Origin: an uncultured Sunxiuqinia sp.
Lineage (GTDB): Bacteria > Bacteroidota > Bacteroidia > Bacteroidales > Prolixibacteraceae
Direction of reading: 5' to 3'
Assembly (NCBI RefSeq): GCF_947495665.1
Contig: NZ_CANLZV010000003.1
Span: 248,001 to 312,000, forward strand
DNA length: 64,000 nucleotides
Under the pieces are notes generated by a model that worked only from the letters and a program-made list of their open reading frames with translations, ran no database searches and had not been told where the DNA came from. This document shows, piece by piece, positions 33,451 through 43,009 of the stretch (its first letter is position 1; the number at the start of each line of letters is the position of its first letter). The position numbers and the translations under genes are program-made.

Positions 33451-33458
33451 GTGATTAA

Positions 33459-33492
33459 AGGGACTTTGGCATGCCGGGGTCCCTGTTTTTTT
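33459..33492 (+). terminator. Terminator of the blaI-blaR1 operon
   Basis: AGGGAC (33459-33464) pairs with GTCCCT (33479-33484), with an inner GGCATGCC palindrome, followed by G and a run of seven or more T (33486-33492). Confidence 0.85.
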
Positions 33493-33507
33493 CATACCGA
33501 ATAAGCC

Positions 33508-34746
33508 ATGTTCAGAAAATCAGTCTTCCTGTTGCTTTTGCTACTCCCTTTTTTCGGGAAAGCTCAAAAAATCGATATCCTCTTGTTGAATCAGAAGTAT
33601 CCTCAGGCTTTGGAAACTATTGACGCTGCCTTGAGTGAAAAGCCAACTGCCGAGCTGTACTTTAAGAAAAGTATGGTGCATCAGCGGCTGATGGATTACC
33701 CGGCAGCTTTAGCTGATTTAAATGCGGCCCTGAAACTTGACTCACTCAACGTAACTTATCTTCGGGGACGGGCAGACCTTTTTCAGGCCATGGGAAACAA
33801 TACAAGGGCGGTGACTGATTTTCAGAAAGCCTTGACGATTGCTCCCGATGATTTGTTGCTGAAATACGAATTGGGTAAAGCCTTCTTGTTTCTGAACGAT
33901 TATAGCCAAGCGTTTCAAGTGTTCGAAGAAATTCAGGCGGTTGATTCAACCAATGTGATGTTTAATAAATACAGTGCTTTAGCGGCCTCTAAAGCTGGCC
34001 GAAAGAAGCGGGCCATGCATCTGTACGAGAAGTATCTGATTCAGAATCCGGATGATCTGAGTGCGTACTTAAATCTGGCTGCTATTTATGAGAAGGCAAA
34101 TCAGCCAAACAAGTGTATGAATCTTTTGGCGATGGCACATTATCGCTTTCCGGATAGTCGGGCTATTCATTTAAAACGGGCGAATACCGCTTTTGTCAAT
34201 AAAAAGTACCCCATTGCACAGCACGTTTATCAATCGTTTATGGCCCGGCACGATACCACTCTGTCCGTTTACCTGAACTATGGTATTTGTCTTTACCATA
34301 ACAAGCACACGGAGCATGCCTTAGAAGTTCTGGAGGCTTGCTATGCGGAAAGCCCCAGCGATGTTTACATCAATTTTTATTTAGGAGTTGCTCATAAACG
34401 GCTGGATCATTATGAGCTGGCGGCAAATTACCTTGATTTTGCCATATTCATTTCCATTCCTGAATTTCATCCGGAAATGTATCATCATTTAGCACAGGTG
34501 TATGGTTCGCAGCGTGAGTTTGAGAAGTCGATTGCCTGTTATGAAAGAGCGTATGAGTTGGACTCTCGAAAAGTAGAGGTCTTGTTTGAAATAGCAACCA
34601 CCTACGAAGAATTCAATTTTAACAAAACACTGGCATTAAATTACTACCAGTCGTATTTGAAAGAAGCGGGTGAGGAGGCTGAGAATGCCTATTACGCGCT
34701 GGATCGGATCAAACGGATCAAGGAAGACCTTTTCTTTGAAAAGTAG
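33508..34746 (+). CDS. Exported TPR-repeat protein
   Basis: The 412-residue protein has a signal peptide (MFRKSVFLLLLLLPFFGKAQ) followed by tandem tetratricopeptide repeats across the whole length. Examples are YPAALADLNAALKLDSLN, NTRAVTDFQKALTIAPDD, YSQAFQVFEEIQAVDSTN, and ELAANYLDFAIFISIPE. TPR proteins scaffold protein complexes in the periplasm, with no catalytic motif. It starts 16 bases after the blaR1 terminator. It ends 2 bases from a convergent gene, leaving no room for a separate terminator. Confidence 0.85.
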   Translation: MFRKSVFLLLLLLPFFGKAQKIDILLLNQKYPQALETIDAALSEKPTAELYFKKSMVHQRLMDYPAALADLNAALKLDSLNVTYLRGRADLFQAMGNNTRAVTDFQKALTIAPDDLLLKYELGKAFLFLNDYSQAFQVFEEIQAVDSTNVMFNKYSALAASKAGRKKRAMHLYEKYLIQNPDDLSAYLNLAAIYEKANQPNKCMNLLAMAHYRFPDSRAIHLKRANTAFVNKKYPIAQHVYQSFMARHDTTLSVYLNYGICLYHNKHTEHALEVLEACYAESPSDVYINFYLGVAHKRLDHYELAANYLDFAIFISIPEFHPEMYHHLAQVYGSQREFEKSIACYERAYELDSRKVEVLFEIATTYEEFNFNKTLALNYYQSYLKEAGEEAENAYYALDRIKRIKEDLFFEK

Positions 34747-34748
34747 TT

Positions 34749-35147
34749 TTACGCGTCAGCCAGCAATTGAATGGCTTCCTGCTTCAGCACAGTTGGCAAT
34801 TGAATTTTCCGGCGTTCGATGCTGAGCAGCCATTTGCGAATATCTTCACTGTCGAGGGTGTAAAGCACATCGCGAAACTCATCGATTTGATCATCCTGAT
34901 AAGCATTAGAGTCAATTCCCTGAAAACGATCCAGTTCTTCATCCTCATAGTACACGATTTCATCCGGATTTTTCAGCATCTCTTCAAAATCGCACACCTC
35001 ATGTGCGCCACAGCAATCCAAGGCGACGTTCACATTTTCCTTCTCTTCCTCGTTCCCGGCTTCCTTTTTTCCGAAGCGATTTGAAAGCCAGGTGCCACCG
35101 ACCAATAGAATGAACAAAGCGGCAATAATTCCAACTAAAACCAGCAT
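34749..35147 (-). CDS. Small membrane-anchored acidic protein, unknown function
   Basis: This 132-residue protein has one N-terminal helix (about 2-22, LVLVGIIAALFILLVGGTWL), a short charged linker, then a Cys-containing stretch DCCGAHEVCDFEEML (four potential metal or redox ligands: three Cys and one His), and an acidic C-terminal domain (YYEDEELDRFQGID). I believe related proteins occur in Bacteroidales, but no function is known to me. The gene is convergent with the TPR gene and divergent from tex. Confidence 0.7.
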   Translation of the reverse strand: MLVLVGIIAALFILLVGGTWLSNRFGKKEAGNEEEKENVNVALDCCGAHEVCDFEEMLKNPDEIVYYEDEELDRFQGIDSNAYQDDQIDEFRDVLYTLDSEDIRKWLLSIERRKIQLPTVLKQEAIQLLADA

Positions 35148-35186
35148 AATCTATCTGTCTCAATAAGTCTCTGTTTCAAAAATAAA

Positions 35187-35217
35187 AAAAAGAGGGTCGG
35201 CATTCAACGCTCTTTTT
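35187..35217. terminator. Hairpin in the divergent 34749/tex intergenic region
   Basis: AAAAAGAG (35187-35194) and CTCTTTTT (35210-35217) form an 8-bp stem with a 15-base loop between two divergent starts. It would sit in the leader of the minus-strand gene or upstream of the tex promoter. No gene ends here, so its role is unclear. I saw nothing else notable in the 296-base gap to tex. Confidence 0.35.
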
Positions 35218-35443
35218 CAGCAGACAAAGTTAATACGAAAAACAGAACCTGATGTGCCTGTGAGGGATTTCTAACAATGGCTTAACTTTAAGCTCAAAAT
35301 AGTTTGGAGAGGATGCTTTGTATGGAGCAGAAAAAAGAGTTGTCGGTTTAGTGGATTAAAGGTTCATATGCCACATTTATTCCGCGCAGAATAAGGCATC
35401 CCGCCAAAAAACAATTATCTTCGCTAGCCCAAATTTCAAGACT

Positions 35444-37579
35444 ATGAATACACAACTCATACAACGACTGGCAGCTCAGTTTCAGTTACCAATCAAGCAG
35501 GTACAAAATACCGTCAAACTTCTGGATGAAGGAGCTACCGTTCCTTTTATTTCACGTTACCGCAAGGAAATGACGGGTAGTTTGGATGAAGTTCAGATTG
35601 GTGATATCAAGGAAGCGAAGGCCCGTTTGGAAGAATTGGCCAAGCGGAAGGAAACCATCCTAAAAACCATTGAGGAACAAGAGCTGCTGACCGATGAGTT
35701 GAAAGCCCGCATTGAAAATTGTTTTGATGCAACCGAGTTGGAAGACATTTACCTGCCTTATAAACCTAAGCGAAAAACCAAAGCTTCCATCGCACGGGAA
35801 AAAGGTCTGGAGCCTTTGGCCAAAATTATGATGAAGCAAGACGAGCGCGACTTGGAAAATCGGGCGCATGCTTTTGTCAAAGGCGAAGTGAACTCGGTGG
35901 AGGATGCCTTGTCAGGCGCCCGCGACATTATTGCCGAGTGGGTGAATGAAAACGAGAAAGCACGAAATATGGTGCGTCAGGCTTTTGCGCAGGGAGCTCT
36001 GATTAAAAGTAAACTGGTTAAAGGAAAAGAAGAGGAAGGCATTAAGTATCGGGATTACTTTGAATGGGAAGAGCCTTTGAAGCGTTGTCCTTCGCATCGC
36101 TTGCTGGCTATGCGCAGAGGGGAGCAGGAGAGTGTTTTACGGATTTCGGTGTCGCCGGATGAGGAGGCTGTCCTGGAGCGTCTGAATCGCTTTTTTGTTC
36201 GGTCGGGCAATGCCTGCGGAGAACAAGTCAAGCTGGCAGTTAAGGACAGCTATAAGCGGTTACTTTCCTCGGCTATTGAAACCGAATTTGCCCAGGCTGC
36301 GAAGTTGAGCGCAGATCAGGAGGCAATTCAGGTATTTGCTGAAAACCTTCGGCAATTGCTGCTTGCCGCACCACTTGGACAAAAGCGGGTGCTGGCAATT
36401 GATCCTGGCTACCGAACGGGCTGTAAGTTGGTTTGCCTGGATGAACAGGGGAACTTGCTGCACAACGAAACCATTTATCCCAATAAACCCCAGGAAGAAG
36501 TCAAGCAGTCGGCTCGAAAAATTACCTCGCTGGTGAGTGCCTATCAAATTGAGGCCATCGCTATTGGGAATGGAACAGCCAGCCGGGAGACAGAGCATTT
36601 CATCAAGAAATTGCACTACGATCGTGATCTAAAAGTTTTTGTTGTTTCTGAAGATGGTGCGTCAATTTATTCTGCATCGAAGGTGGCTCGCGAAGAGTTT
36701 CCAAGCTACGATGTGACGGTACGTGGCGCTGTTTCCATTGGGCGCCGTTTAATGGACCCTTTGGCCGAGTTGGTAAAGATCGATCCTAAATCGATTGGGG
36801 TGGGACAATACCAGCACGATGTTGATCAAAAGTTATTGAAGAATAGCCTGGACACGGTGGTTGAATCGGCCGTGAACAAGGTTGGAGTCAACGTGAATAC
36901 GGCTTCGAAGCACTTGCTAACCTATATTTCAGGTTTGGGACCGCAACTGGCGCAAAACATTGTTGACTTCCGGAAAGAAAACGGTGCTTTCAAAGCCCGG
37001 AAAGAGTTACTGAAAGTGCCACGAATGGGCGCGAAGGCTTATGAGCAGTCGGCCGGTTTCTTGCGTATTGCTGATGCCCAAAATCCCTTGGATAATTCAG
37101 CCGTTCACCCTGAATCTTACCATGTGGTTGAGCAAATGGCCAAAGATTTGAAATGCAGCATTGTTGATTTGATGCAGTCCGAAGAGCTGCAACAGGCTTT
37201 GGTGTTGGAAAAGTACCAAACGGAATCGGTCGGATTGCCTACTTTAAAGGATATTCAGAAGGAATTGGCCAAGCCCGGACGTGACCCCCGAAAAAACATA
37301 AAAGTGTTTGAATTTGCCAGTGGCATTTTTAAAATCGAGGATTTGCACGAAGGGATGGTGCTTCCGGGGATTGTCACCAACATCACTAAGTTTGGCGCTT
37401 TTGTGGATGTGGGTGTGAAGCAGGATGGTCTGGTGCATATCTCTCAACTAGCTGATCGCTTCGTAAGTGATCCAAATGAGGTGGTAAAACTACACGAACA
37501 TGTGAAAGTAAAAGTCCTCGAAGTGGATATCCCCCGAAAACGAATTCAGCTAAGCTTGAAAGATGTAGACCAAAACTAG
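35444..37579 (+). CDS. tex: Tex-family RNA-binding transcription accessory protein
   Basis: The 711-residue protein matches Tex/YhgF. It has the N-terminal helical region (VPFISRYRKEMTGSLDE, YLPYKPKRKTKA), a YqgF-like RNase H fold (VLAIDPGYRTGCK near residue 320), helix-hairpin-helix motifs (YISGLGPQLAQNIVDFRKENG) and a C-terminal S1 RNA-binding domain (EGMVLPGIVTNITKFGAFVDVGV). It binds nucleic acid and affects transcription and stress tolerance. The last 4 bases overlap the end of the convergent PspC gene. Confidence 0.95.
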   Translation: MNTQLIQRLAAQFQLPIKQVQNTVKLLDEGATVPFISRYRKEMTGSLDEVQIGDIKEAKARLEELAKRKETILKTIEEQELLTDELKARIENCFDATELEDIYLPYKPKRKTKASIAREKGLEPLAKIMMKQDERDLENRAHAFVKGEVNSVEDALSGARDIIAEWVNENEKARNMVRQAFAQGALIKSKLVKGKEEEGIKYRDYFEWEEPLKRCPSHRLLAMRRGEQESVLRISVSPDEEAVLERLNRFFVRSGNACGEQVKLAVKDSYKRLLSSAIETEFAQAAKLSADQEAIQVFAENLRQLLLAAPLGQKRVLAIDPGYRTGCKLVCLDEQGNLLHNETIYPNKPQEEVKQSARKITSLVSAYQIEAIAIGNGTASRETEHFIKKLHYDRDLKVFVVSEDGASIYSASKVAREEFPSYDVTVRGAVSIGRRLMDPLAELVKIDPKSIGVGQYQHDVDQKLLKNSLDTVVESAVNKVGVNVNTASKHLLTYISGLGPQLAQNIVDFRKENGAFKARKELLKVPRMGAKAYEQSAGFLRIADAQNPLDNSAVHPESYHVVEQMAKDLKCSIVDLMQSEELQQALVLEKYQTESVGLPTLKDIQKELAKPGRDPRKNIKVFEFASGIFKIEDLHEGMVLPGIVTNITKFGAFVDVGVKQDGLVHISQLADRFVSDPNEVVKLHEHVKVKVLEVDIPRKRIQLSLKDVDQN

Positions 37580-37782
37580 TATTGCTGGGGAATAAGTACC
37601 CAGCAAATAAGATAAATTAGTAATCCCGGAAAACCTGCGCTAAGGATAGATACAACAACATAAATTACCCGCAACAAAGTCGGGTCAATGTTAAAGTACT
37701 CGGCAAAGCCGGCAAGTACGCCGGCAATTATCTTGTTCCTGGAACGGGTTAACCGTTTTTTTGGGGCATTAATAATTTCCAT
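37576..37782 (-). CDS. PspC-domain membrane protein
   Basis: The 68-residue protein has the PspC signature KKRLTRSRNKIIAGVLAGFAEYFNIDP, followed by a hydrophobic segment ending in LICWVLIP. PspC proteins sense or respond to envelope stress. No pspA or regulator is adjacent. It overlaps the tex stop by 4 bases and follows the acidic protein gene by 5 bases, so those two are probably cotranscribed. Confidence 0.88.
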   Translation of the reverse strand: MEIINAPKKRLTRSRNKIIAGVLAGFAEYFNIDPTLLRVIYVVVSILSAGFPGLLIYLICWVLIPQQY

Positions 37783-37787
37783 TGGTT

Positions 37788-38042
37788 TTAGTCTTCGTCG
37801 TCTTCATCAAAAAGGTTCTCTTGACTCTCGAATTCCGCTTCAAGATATTCTTCTGCTTGTTCCAGCAGTTGTTTGATAAGCTTTTCTGATTCAGGTACAT
37901 CACTTAGCCAGTGAACCACTTGGTTTGACCAGAAGTCTTCAATGTCACTTTCAACAATGAATTTAGGTACTTCGGTGTGAACCACGAAAATTGTGTCAGG
38001 TGTTTCCTGAGAATTGTCTGCAAGTAAAAATTTTGGTAGCAT
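37788..38042 (-). CDS. Small acidic protein, unknown function
   Basis: The 84-residue cytoplasmic protein begins MLPKFLLADNSQETPDTIFVVHTE and ends with a run of Asp/Glu (LFDEDDED). I have seen similar short acidic proteins starting MLPKF.LADN in Bacteroidales, and on that basis I place the start at 38042 rather than at the ATG at 38096. No catalytic motif is visible. It lies directly upstream of the PspC gene. Confidence 0.65.
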   Translation of the reverse strand: MLPKFLLADNSQETPDTIFVVHTEVPKFIVESDIEDFWSNQVVHWLSDVPESEKLIKQLLEQAEEYLEAEFESQENLFDEDDED

Positions 38043-38246
38043 AGCTTTTTTGCTTAATTGTTTAAAAGCAAATTTATGGAAAAAAACGGTTTGCATTCTG
38101 CTTTCCCTGAGATTTTTGAATTAAAATAATTCCTGCAAAATTCGGCTTTAATGTTACGATTTGAAGAAAATAACAGGTTTCTGCTATTTAATTTTAACAA
38201 AAGCAAACGATGTGTTATATTTAGTGCCCTAAGCTAAACGGCAACT

Positions 38247-39911
38247 ATGAATAAACTGAACGATCTCCTTTCTCTTATTGACGGATATATCGGCGGAAGC
38301 CAGTGGTTTGTTTTCTTTTTATTGGGGACTGGCCTGTTTTTTACCTTTTATTTGCGATTTCCACAGTTTCGATACCTCAAATCAGCTTTTCGCATTGTGC
38401 GAGGAAAGTTTGACCGCGAAGGTGATGAAGGTGATACCTCACATTTTCAGGCTTTAACCACGGCACTCTCCGGCACGGTGGGAACCGGAAATATTGCTGG
38501 CGTGGCCTTGGCTATTCACTTGGGCGGACCGGCTGCTCTATTCTGGATGTTGGTTACAGCCTTGCTAGGAATGACCACGAAGTTTGTGGAAGTAACCCTT
38601 TCGCACAAGTATCGCGAAAAAATGACGGATGGAACGATGGCCGGTGGACCAATGTATTACATGAAAAACCGGTTGAATATGAAATGGTTGGCGGGCCTGT
38701 TTGCCGTGGCCACTATTTTCTCGTCTTTCGGAACCGGAAATTTGCCACAAATCAATTCCATTGCCAATTCAGTGCACGCCACTTTTGGAGTCAATAAAAT
38801 TTTGATAGGAGCGGTTCTTGCCATCTTACTGGGTTTTGTAATTATTGGCGGCATCAAACGGATTGCCAAGGTTACTTCACGCTTGGTGCCCTTCATGGCA
38901 GTAATTTATTTTGTAGGTGCTGTTGCGGTGATTCTTTATAACTATCAAAATATTGTTCCTTCGTTAGTTGCAGTTTTTCGCGATGTATTTACGGGTACTT
39001 CAGCAGCGGGAGGCTTTTTGGGGGCTAGTTTTGCTTTCGCCTTCAACCGAGGGGTTAACCGAGGCTTATTTTCCAATGAAGCCGGGCAAGGTTCTGCGCC
39101 TATTGCTCACGCGGCAGCCAGAGCACACGAGCCGGTTTCGGAAGGTTTAGTCGCTTTGCTGGAACCATTCATCGATACGATTATTATTTGTATGCTAACC
39201 GGTTTGGTTATTCTTTCATCAGGGGTTTGGACCGAAAAAATGGAAAATAAGTTTCAGGAAGCTGATTTGGAAGTACTGGCCGGTTTTTACGATGAAGGTG
39301 AGGAGTTAGATAGGGAGCAAATTGCTGATTTTTTGTTGGGAAAAAGTGAACTGCCTTTGTTTACGGGCGACCTGGAAGTGATTGATGGTAAAATTATCAA
39401 TGAGGTAACTCTTTTGCATGCCCGCTCGGTGGCCGAAGAGGTGTTTGTTCGTAAAGATGGCGCCGTTTTTTCCGGCAGGCTCCCGGTAATCGAAGGACAT
39501 ATTCCATTGGATAATAGGATTGAAATTGCCGGAAAATCTTTGATTCACAGCGCGCCGCTGACCACAGAAGCGTTTACCAAAAGTTGGTTTGGCGACTCCG
39601 GACGCTATATTGTGGCCATTGGCCTGTTGTTGTTTGCTTTTTCCACAGCTATTTCCTGGTCTTACTATGGAGGGAGGGCCGTAACTTTTCTCTTCGGAAT
39701 AAAATGGGTTGTTTATTTCCGGATGGTCTATGTGCTTGGTTTTTTTGTGGCCTCTTTTATGGACACAACCATTGTTTGGACATTTTCAGGAATTACCATA
39801 GCCATGATGACGATTCCTAACTTGTTTGGAATTTTGATGTTACGTAAAGAAATGAAGTCAGAAGTCAATTCCTTCTGGAAAGAGTATTCCGATTTCTTTG
39901 GAGAAAAATAG
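38247..39911 (+). CDS. Sodium:alanine/glycine symporter (AGCS family) with extra loop domain
   Basis: The 554-residue membrane transporter has the AGCS signatures: [42 protein letters not shown], and [26 protein letters not shown]. It imports alanine or glycine with sodium. Typical members are about 450-490 residues. Here a soluble insertion of about 110 residues (331-440) with a strand-rich sequence ([34 protein letters not shown]) interrupts the membrane part. It may be a regulatory or ligand-binding loop. Confidence 0.92.
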   Translation: MNKLNDLLSLIDGYIGGSQWFVFFLLGTGLFFTFYLRFPQFRYLKSAFRIVRGKFDREGDEGDTSHFQALTTALSGTVGTGNIAGVALAIHLGGPAALFWMLVTALLGMTTKFVEVTLSHKYREKMTDGTMAGGPMYYMKNRLNMKWLAGLFAVATIFSSFGTGNLPQINSIANSVHATFGVNKILIGAVLAILLGFVIIGGIKRIAKVTSRLVPFMAVIYFVGAVAVILYNYQNIVPSLVAVFRDVFTGTSAAGGFLGASFAFAFNRGVNRGLFSNEAGQGSAPIAHAAARAHEPVSEGLVALLEPFIDTIIICMLTGLVILSSGVWTEKMENKFQEADLEVLAGFYDEGEELDREQIADFLLGKSELPLFTGDLEVIDGKIINEVTLLHARSVAEEVFVRKDGAVFSGRLPVIEGHIPLDNRIEIAGKSLIHSAPLTTEAFTKSWFGDSGRYIVAIGLLLFAFSTAISWSYYGGRAVTFLFGIKWVVYFRMVYVLGFFVASFMDTTIVWTFSGITIAMMTIPNLFGILMLRKEMKSEVNSFWKEYSDFFGEK

Positions 39912-39958
39912 TTGGAGTCATTAATTAATATATTTTTGTCATATTCTTTTTGATAAGT

Positions 39959-40348
39959 ATGAAAAATGATTTAGATAAACTATCACTTTTGGTAGTTGAT
40001 GATAGCCCAATCAATCAACGGGTTGTTACCATGTCTCTGAAAAGCACGATGGGTGAAATTGATTCAGCCCAGAATGGAATGGAGGCTTACAAGATGTACT
40101 GTGAGAAGCATTACGACATTATTTTAATGGATGGTCGGATGCCCATTATGGATGGTTATGAAGCCACTCAAAAGATTCGGAACTATGAAAAAGAGCAGGC
40201 GCTTGAAAATCAAGCCGTCATTATTGCCTTGACCGGAAGTGATACCGATCAGGAAATGAAAGCCTGTATCGATTCGGGGATGAATGCCTGCATGCTGAAA
40301 CCTTTTCGGGTTCATGAATTTCTGCAAATCCTAAAAGATTTTAACTGA
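39959..40348 (+). CDS. CheY-like single-domain response regulator
   Basis: The 129-residue protein is a receiver domain only: LLVVDDSPINQRVV (acidic pocket), phospho-acceptor Asp58 in IILMDGRMPIMDG, IIALTGSD and the Lys in CMLKPFRVHEF. There is no output domain and no adjacent kinase. The D.SPINQRV pattern is common in receivers split from hybrid kinases. The ATG at 39959 is used; a TTG nine bases upstream is less likely. A perfect TATTTTTG -7 box is at 39931-39938. Confidence 0.9.
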   Translation: MKNDLDKLSLLVVDDSPINQRVVTMSLKSTMGEIDSAQNGMEAYKMYCEKHYDIILMDGRMPIMDGYEATQKIRNYEKEQALENQAVIIALTGSDTDQEMKACIDSGMNACMLKPFRVHEFLQILKDFN

Positions 40349-40401
40349 GATTCTATTATTAGACCTCACATCTTTCTATTTTTGCCGAACAATTAAAGGT
40401 A

Positions 40402-42888
40402 ATGGCAAAAATATATCCTCAAAATTTTGAATCAAAAATTGGTTTCGATCGGGTTCGAAGCTTACTTAAAGAGAATTGTCTGGGATCGCTCGGAAAAGAC
40501 CGGGTGGACGAAATAGACTTTTTAACGGACTTTGATACCATCCAGCAAGAATTGGCTTATGCCGATGAATTTATGCGGCTGATGGCGGAAAATGATAATT
40601 TCCCAACCAATTATTATTTTGATTTGCGTCAGTCGCTTGCAAAAATTCAAACGGAAGGACGTTTTTTGGAAGTAAATGAGTTGTTTGACTTGAAACGATC
40701 CTTGGAAACCATTACAGCAATTGTTCGTTTTCTGAGTCAGCAAAAGGAAGAACTGTACCCGAACCTGAAAGCACTGGTTCGTCCTGTTCAGGTGTTCCCA
40801 TACCTAAAAGATCGAATTGATCAGATCATCACCCAACACGGAAAAATTAAGGATCAGGCTTCGCCCGAACTTGGGCGGATTCGTAGAGAATTACTGAGCA
40901 AGCAAAGCAATGTATCCAAACGCCTGCACAGCATTCTGAGGCAAGCGCAGCGCGATGGACTGGTGGACGAGGATACTTCAGTCTCCATTCGCGACGGGCG
41001 TCCGGTCATCCCGGTTTCTTCGGCAATGAAAAGGCGATTGAATGGGATTGTGCATGATGAGTCTGCCACCGGGAAAACAGCCTACATTGAACCTGCAGAA
41101 GTGGTGGAGATCAACAATGAAATTCGGGAACTGGAGTATGCTGAAAAGCGAGAAATTGTGCGTATCCTTATTGAGTTTTCAGATGATATCCGTCCTTACC
41201 TGAACGAGTTATTTGGCTTGTATGACTTCCTGGGAACTGTTGATGTAATTCGGGCAAAGGCACGTTTGGCCCAACGAATGGATGCCATAAAACCCTTCAT
41301 GGAAGCAGGTCCGCTCCTGTTGTGGGAAAAAGCGGTTCATCCCTTGTTGCGCATCACCCTGGAGCGTGAAAAGCGCCCGGTTATTCCATTGAATATTGAG
41401 TTGAATCCGGAAAAACATTTGTTATTGATTTCGGGGCCCAATGCCGGAGGTAAATCGGTTTGTCTGAAAACCGTTGGTTTGTTGCAGTACATGTTGCAGT
41501 GCGGTTTGCTCATTCCGGTTGATGAAACCAGTCGCGCCGGGGTGTTCGATCAGCTTTTTATTGATATTGGCGATGAACAATCCATCGAAAATGATTTGAG
41601 TACCTACAGTTCGCACCTGATGAATATGAAACATTTTCTGAAATTTGCGAATGACCGAACCCTGGTGCTGATTGATGAGTTTGGAACCGGAACAGAGCCA
41701 ATGATTGGTGGGGCTATTGCCGAGGCCATTCTGGACCAGTTGAATAAAGAGCGAACTTTTGGGGTAATTACAACGCATTATACCAACCTGAAGCATTTTG
41801 CCTCGTCAGCCGAGGGGATCGAAAATGGAGCTATGCTCTATGATAACCACCGAATGGAACCCCTATTTCAATTGCAAATTGGGAAGCCCGGAAGTTCTTT
41901 TGCTTTCGAAATTGCCCGTAAAATCGGGATGCCGGAGTCAATCTTGCAGGAAGCGACCGAAAAAGTGGGGAAGGACCACATCAATTTTGATAAGCACCTG
42001 CGCGACATTGTGCGCGATAAGCGCTATTGGGAGTCCAAGCGTATGCGTATCCGAAAGGTGGAGCGCAGTTTGGATGAACTGGCCGAAAAATATGAGTTGG
42101 ATCTGAGCGAACTGGGAAAACAGCGCAAGCAAATTATTGCTGAAGCTAAAGAAGAAGCTGCTCGTGTATTGGCTGAAGCTAACAAGAAAGTGGAAAATAC
42201 CATTCGTGAAATCCGGGAAAGCCAGGCTGAAAAGGAAAAAACCAAAGCCATTCGAAAGCAGTTAGCAACCTTTAAGGAAGCGGTGGAAGAGCCGGAAGAA
42301 GAAAACGACGAATGGATCAACAAAAAGATTCAGAAGCTGAAGGATAAGGAAAATCGTCGCAACCAACGTCGTCCGGAGCAGAAGGAGAAACCGAAAGTAA
42401 CGCCAAAAAGAGCAAAGGAAGAGCTGGCGCCTGGCGATAAAGTGAAGATTGAAGGGCAAAACAGCATAGGCGAAATTCTGGAAATAGGCGATAAGAATGT
42501 GGTGGTAGCCTTTGGACAGTTGCGAACCTCGGTTAGCCGCAAAAAGCTGCAGAAGGTGAGTAATAATGAAGCAAAGAAAGAATTGCGCGGCACCAACAGA
42601 ACCCTGCCCAATGTCCACCGAAAACTGTCGGAAAAGCGAAATACCTTCAAACCTGAAATTGATGTTCGCGGCCAGCGGGCCGAAGAAGCGATCACCAATA
42701 TCCAGGCGTTTTTAGATGAGGCAATTATGCTGGATGTTCATGAGCTTCGCATTTTGCATGGGAAAGGAAACGGTATTCTTCGGGAAATGATCCGTAACTT
42801 TCTGGGAGCCGATCCTGTTGTCCGATCCTATCGTGATGAGCACGTCCAGTTTGGAGGTGCCGGAATCACCATTGTTGAAGTCAACTAA
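40402..42888 (+). CDS. mutS2: MutS2 family nuclease/ATPase
   Basis: The 828-residue MutS paralog lacks the mismatch-recognition domain. It has a MutS core and lever, Walker A GPNAGGKSVCLKT (near residue 344), Walker B LVLIDEFGTGTEP, a His-switch TTHYTNLK, a long charged coiled coil (about 550-680) and a C-terminal Smr nuclease domain (EIDVRGQRAEEA, then ELRILHGKGNGILRE). MutS2 acts on branched DNA and, in some bacteria, on collided ribosomes. A TATTTTTG -7 box is at 40377-40384. Confidence 0.96.
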   Translation: MAKIYPQNFESKIGFDRVRSLLKENCLGSLGKDRVDEIDFLTDFDTIQQELAYADEFMRLMAENDNFPTNYYFDLRQSLAKIQTEGRFLEVNELFDLKRSLETITAIVRFLSQQKEELYPNLKALVRPVQVFPYLKDRIDQIITQHGKIKDQASPELGRIRRELLSKQSNVSKRLHSILRQAQRDGLVDEDTSVSIRDGRPVIPVSSAMKRRLNGIVHDESATGKTAYIEPAEVVEINNEIRELEYAEKREIVRILIEFSDDIRPYLNELFGLYDFLGTVDVIRAKARLAQRMDAIKPFMEAGPLLLWEKAVHPLLRITLEREKRPVIPLNIELNPEKHLLLISGPNAGGKSVCLKTVGLLQYMLQCGLLIPVDETSRAGVFDQLFIDIGDEQSIENDLSTYSSHLMNMKHFLKFANDRTLVLIDEFGTGTEPMIGGAIAEAILDQLNKERTFGVITTHYTNLKHFASSAEGIENGAMLYDNHRMEPLFQLQIGKPGSSFAFEIARKIGMPESILQEATEKVGKDHINFDKHLRDIVRDKRYWESKRMRIRKVERSLDELAEKYELDLSELGKQRKQIIAEAKEEAARVLAEANKKVENTIREIRESQAEKEKTKAIRKQLATFKEAVEEPEEENDEWINKKIQKLKDKENRRNQRRPEQKEKPKVTPKRAKEELAPGDKVKIEGQNSIGEILEIGDKNVVVAFGQLRTSVSRKKLQKVSNNEAKKELRGTNRTLPNVHRKLSEKRNTFKPEIDVRGQRAEEAITNIQAFLDEAIMLDVHELRILHGKGNGILREMIRNFLGADPVVRSYRDEHVQFGGAGITIVEVN

Positions 42889-43009
42889 ATTGAGATACGA
42901 TTGAAACAGGCAGCAGAGGTTTTGTGAAATCGTTGCATCCTCATCTTTTTTGCCTGTCAATTGTTTAGAATGAAAAGATTATAATCAGATAAATGTAAGC
43001 CAACCAGTA

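Noticed and set aside
42904-42958. ACAGGCA/TGCCTGT pair after mutS2 as a terminator
   Set aside because: Arms are only 7 bases with a loop of about 40 bases; too weak to list as a feature.
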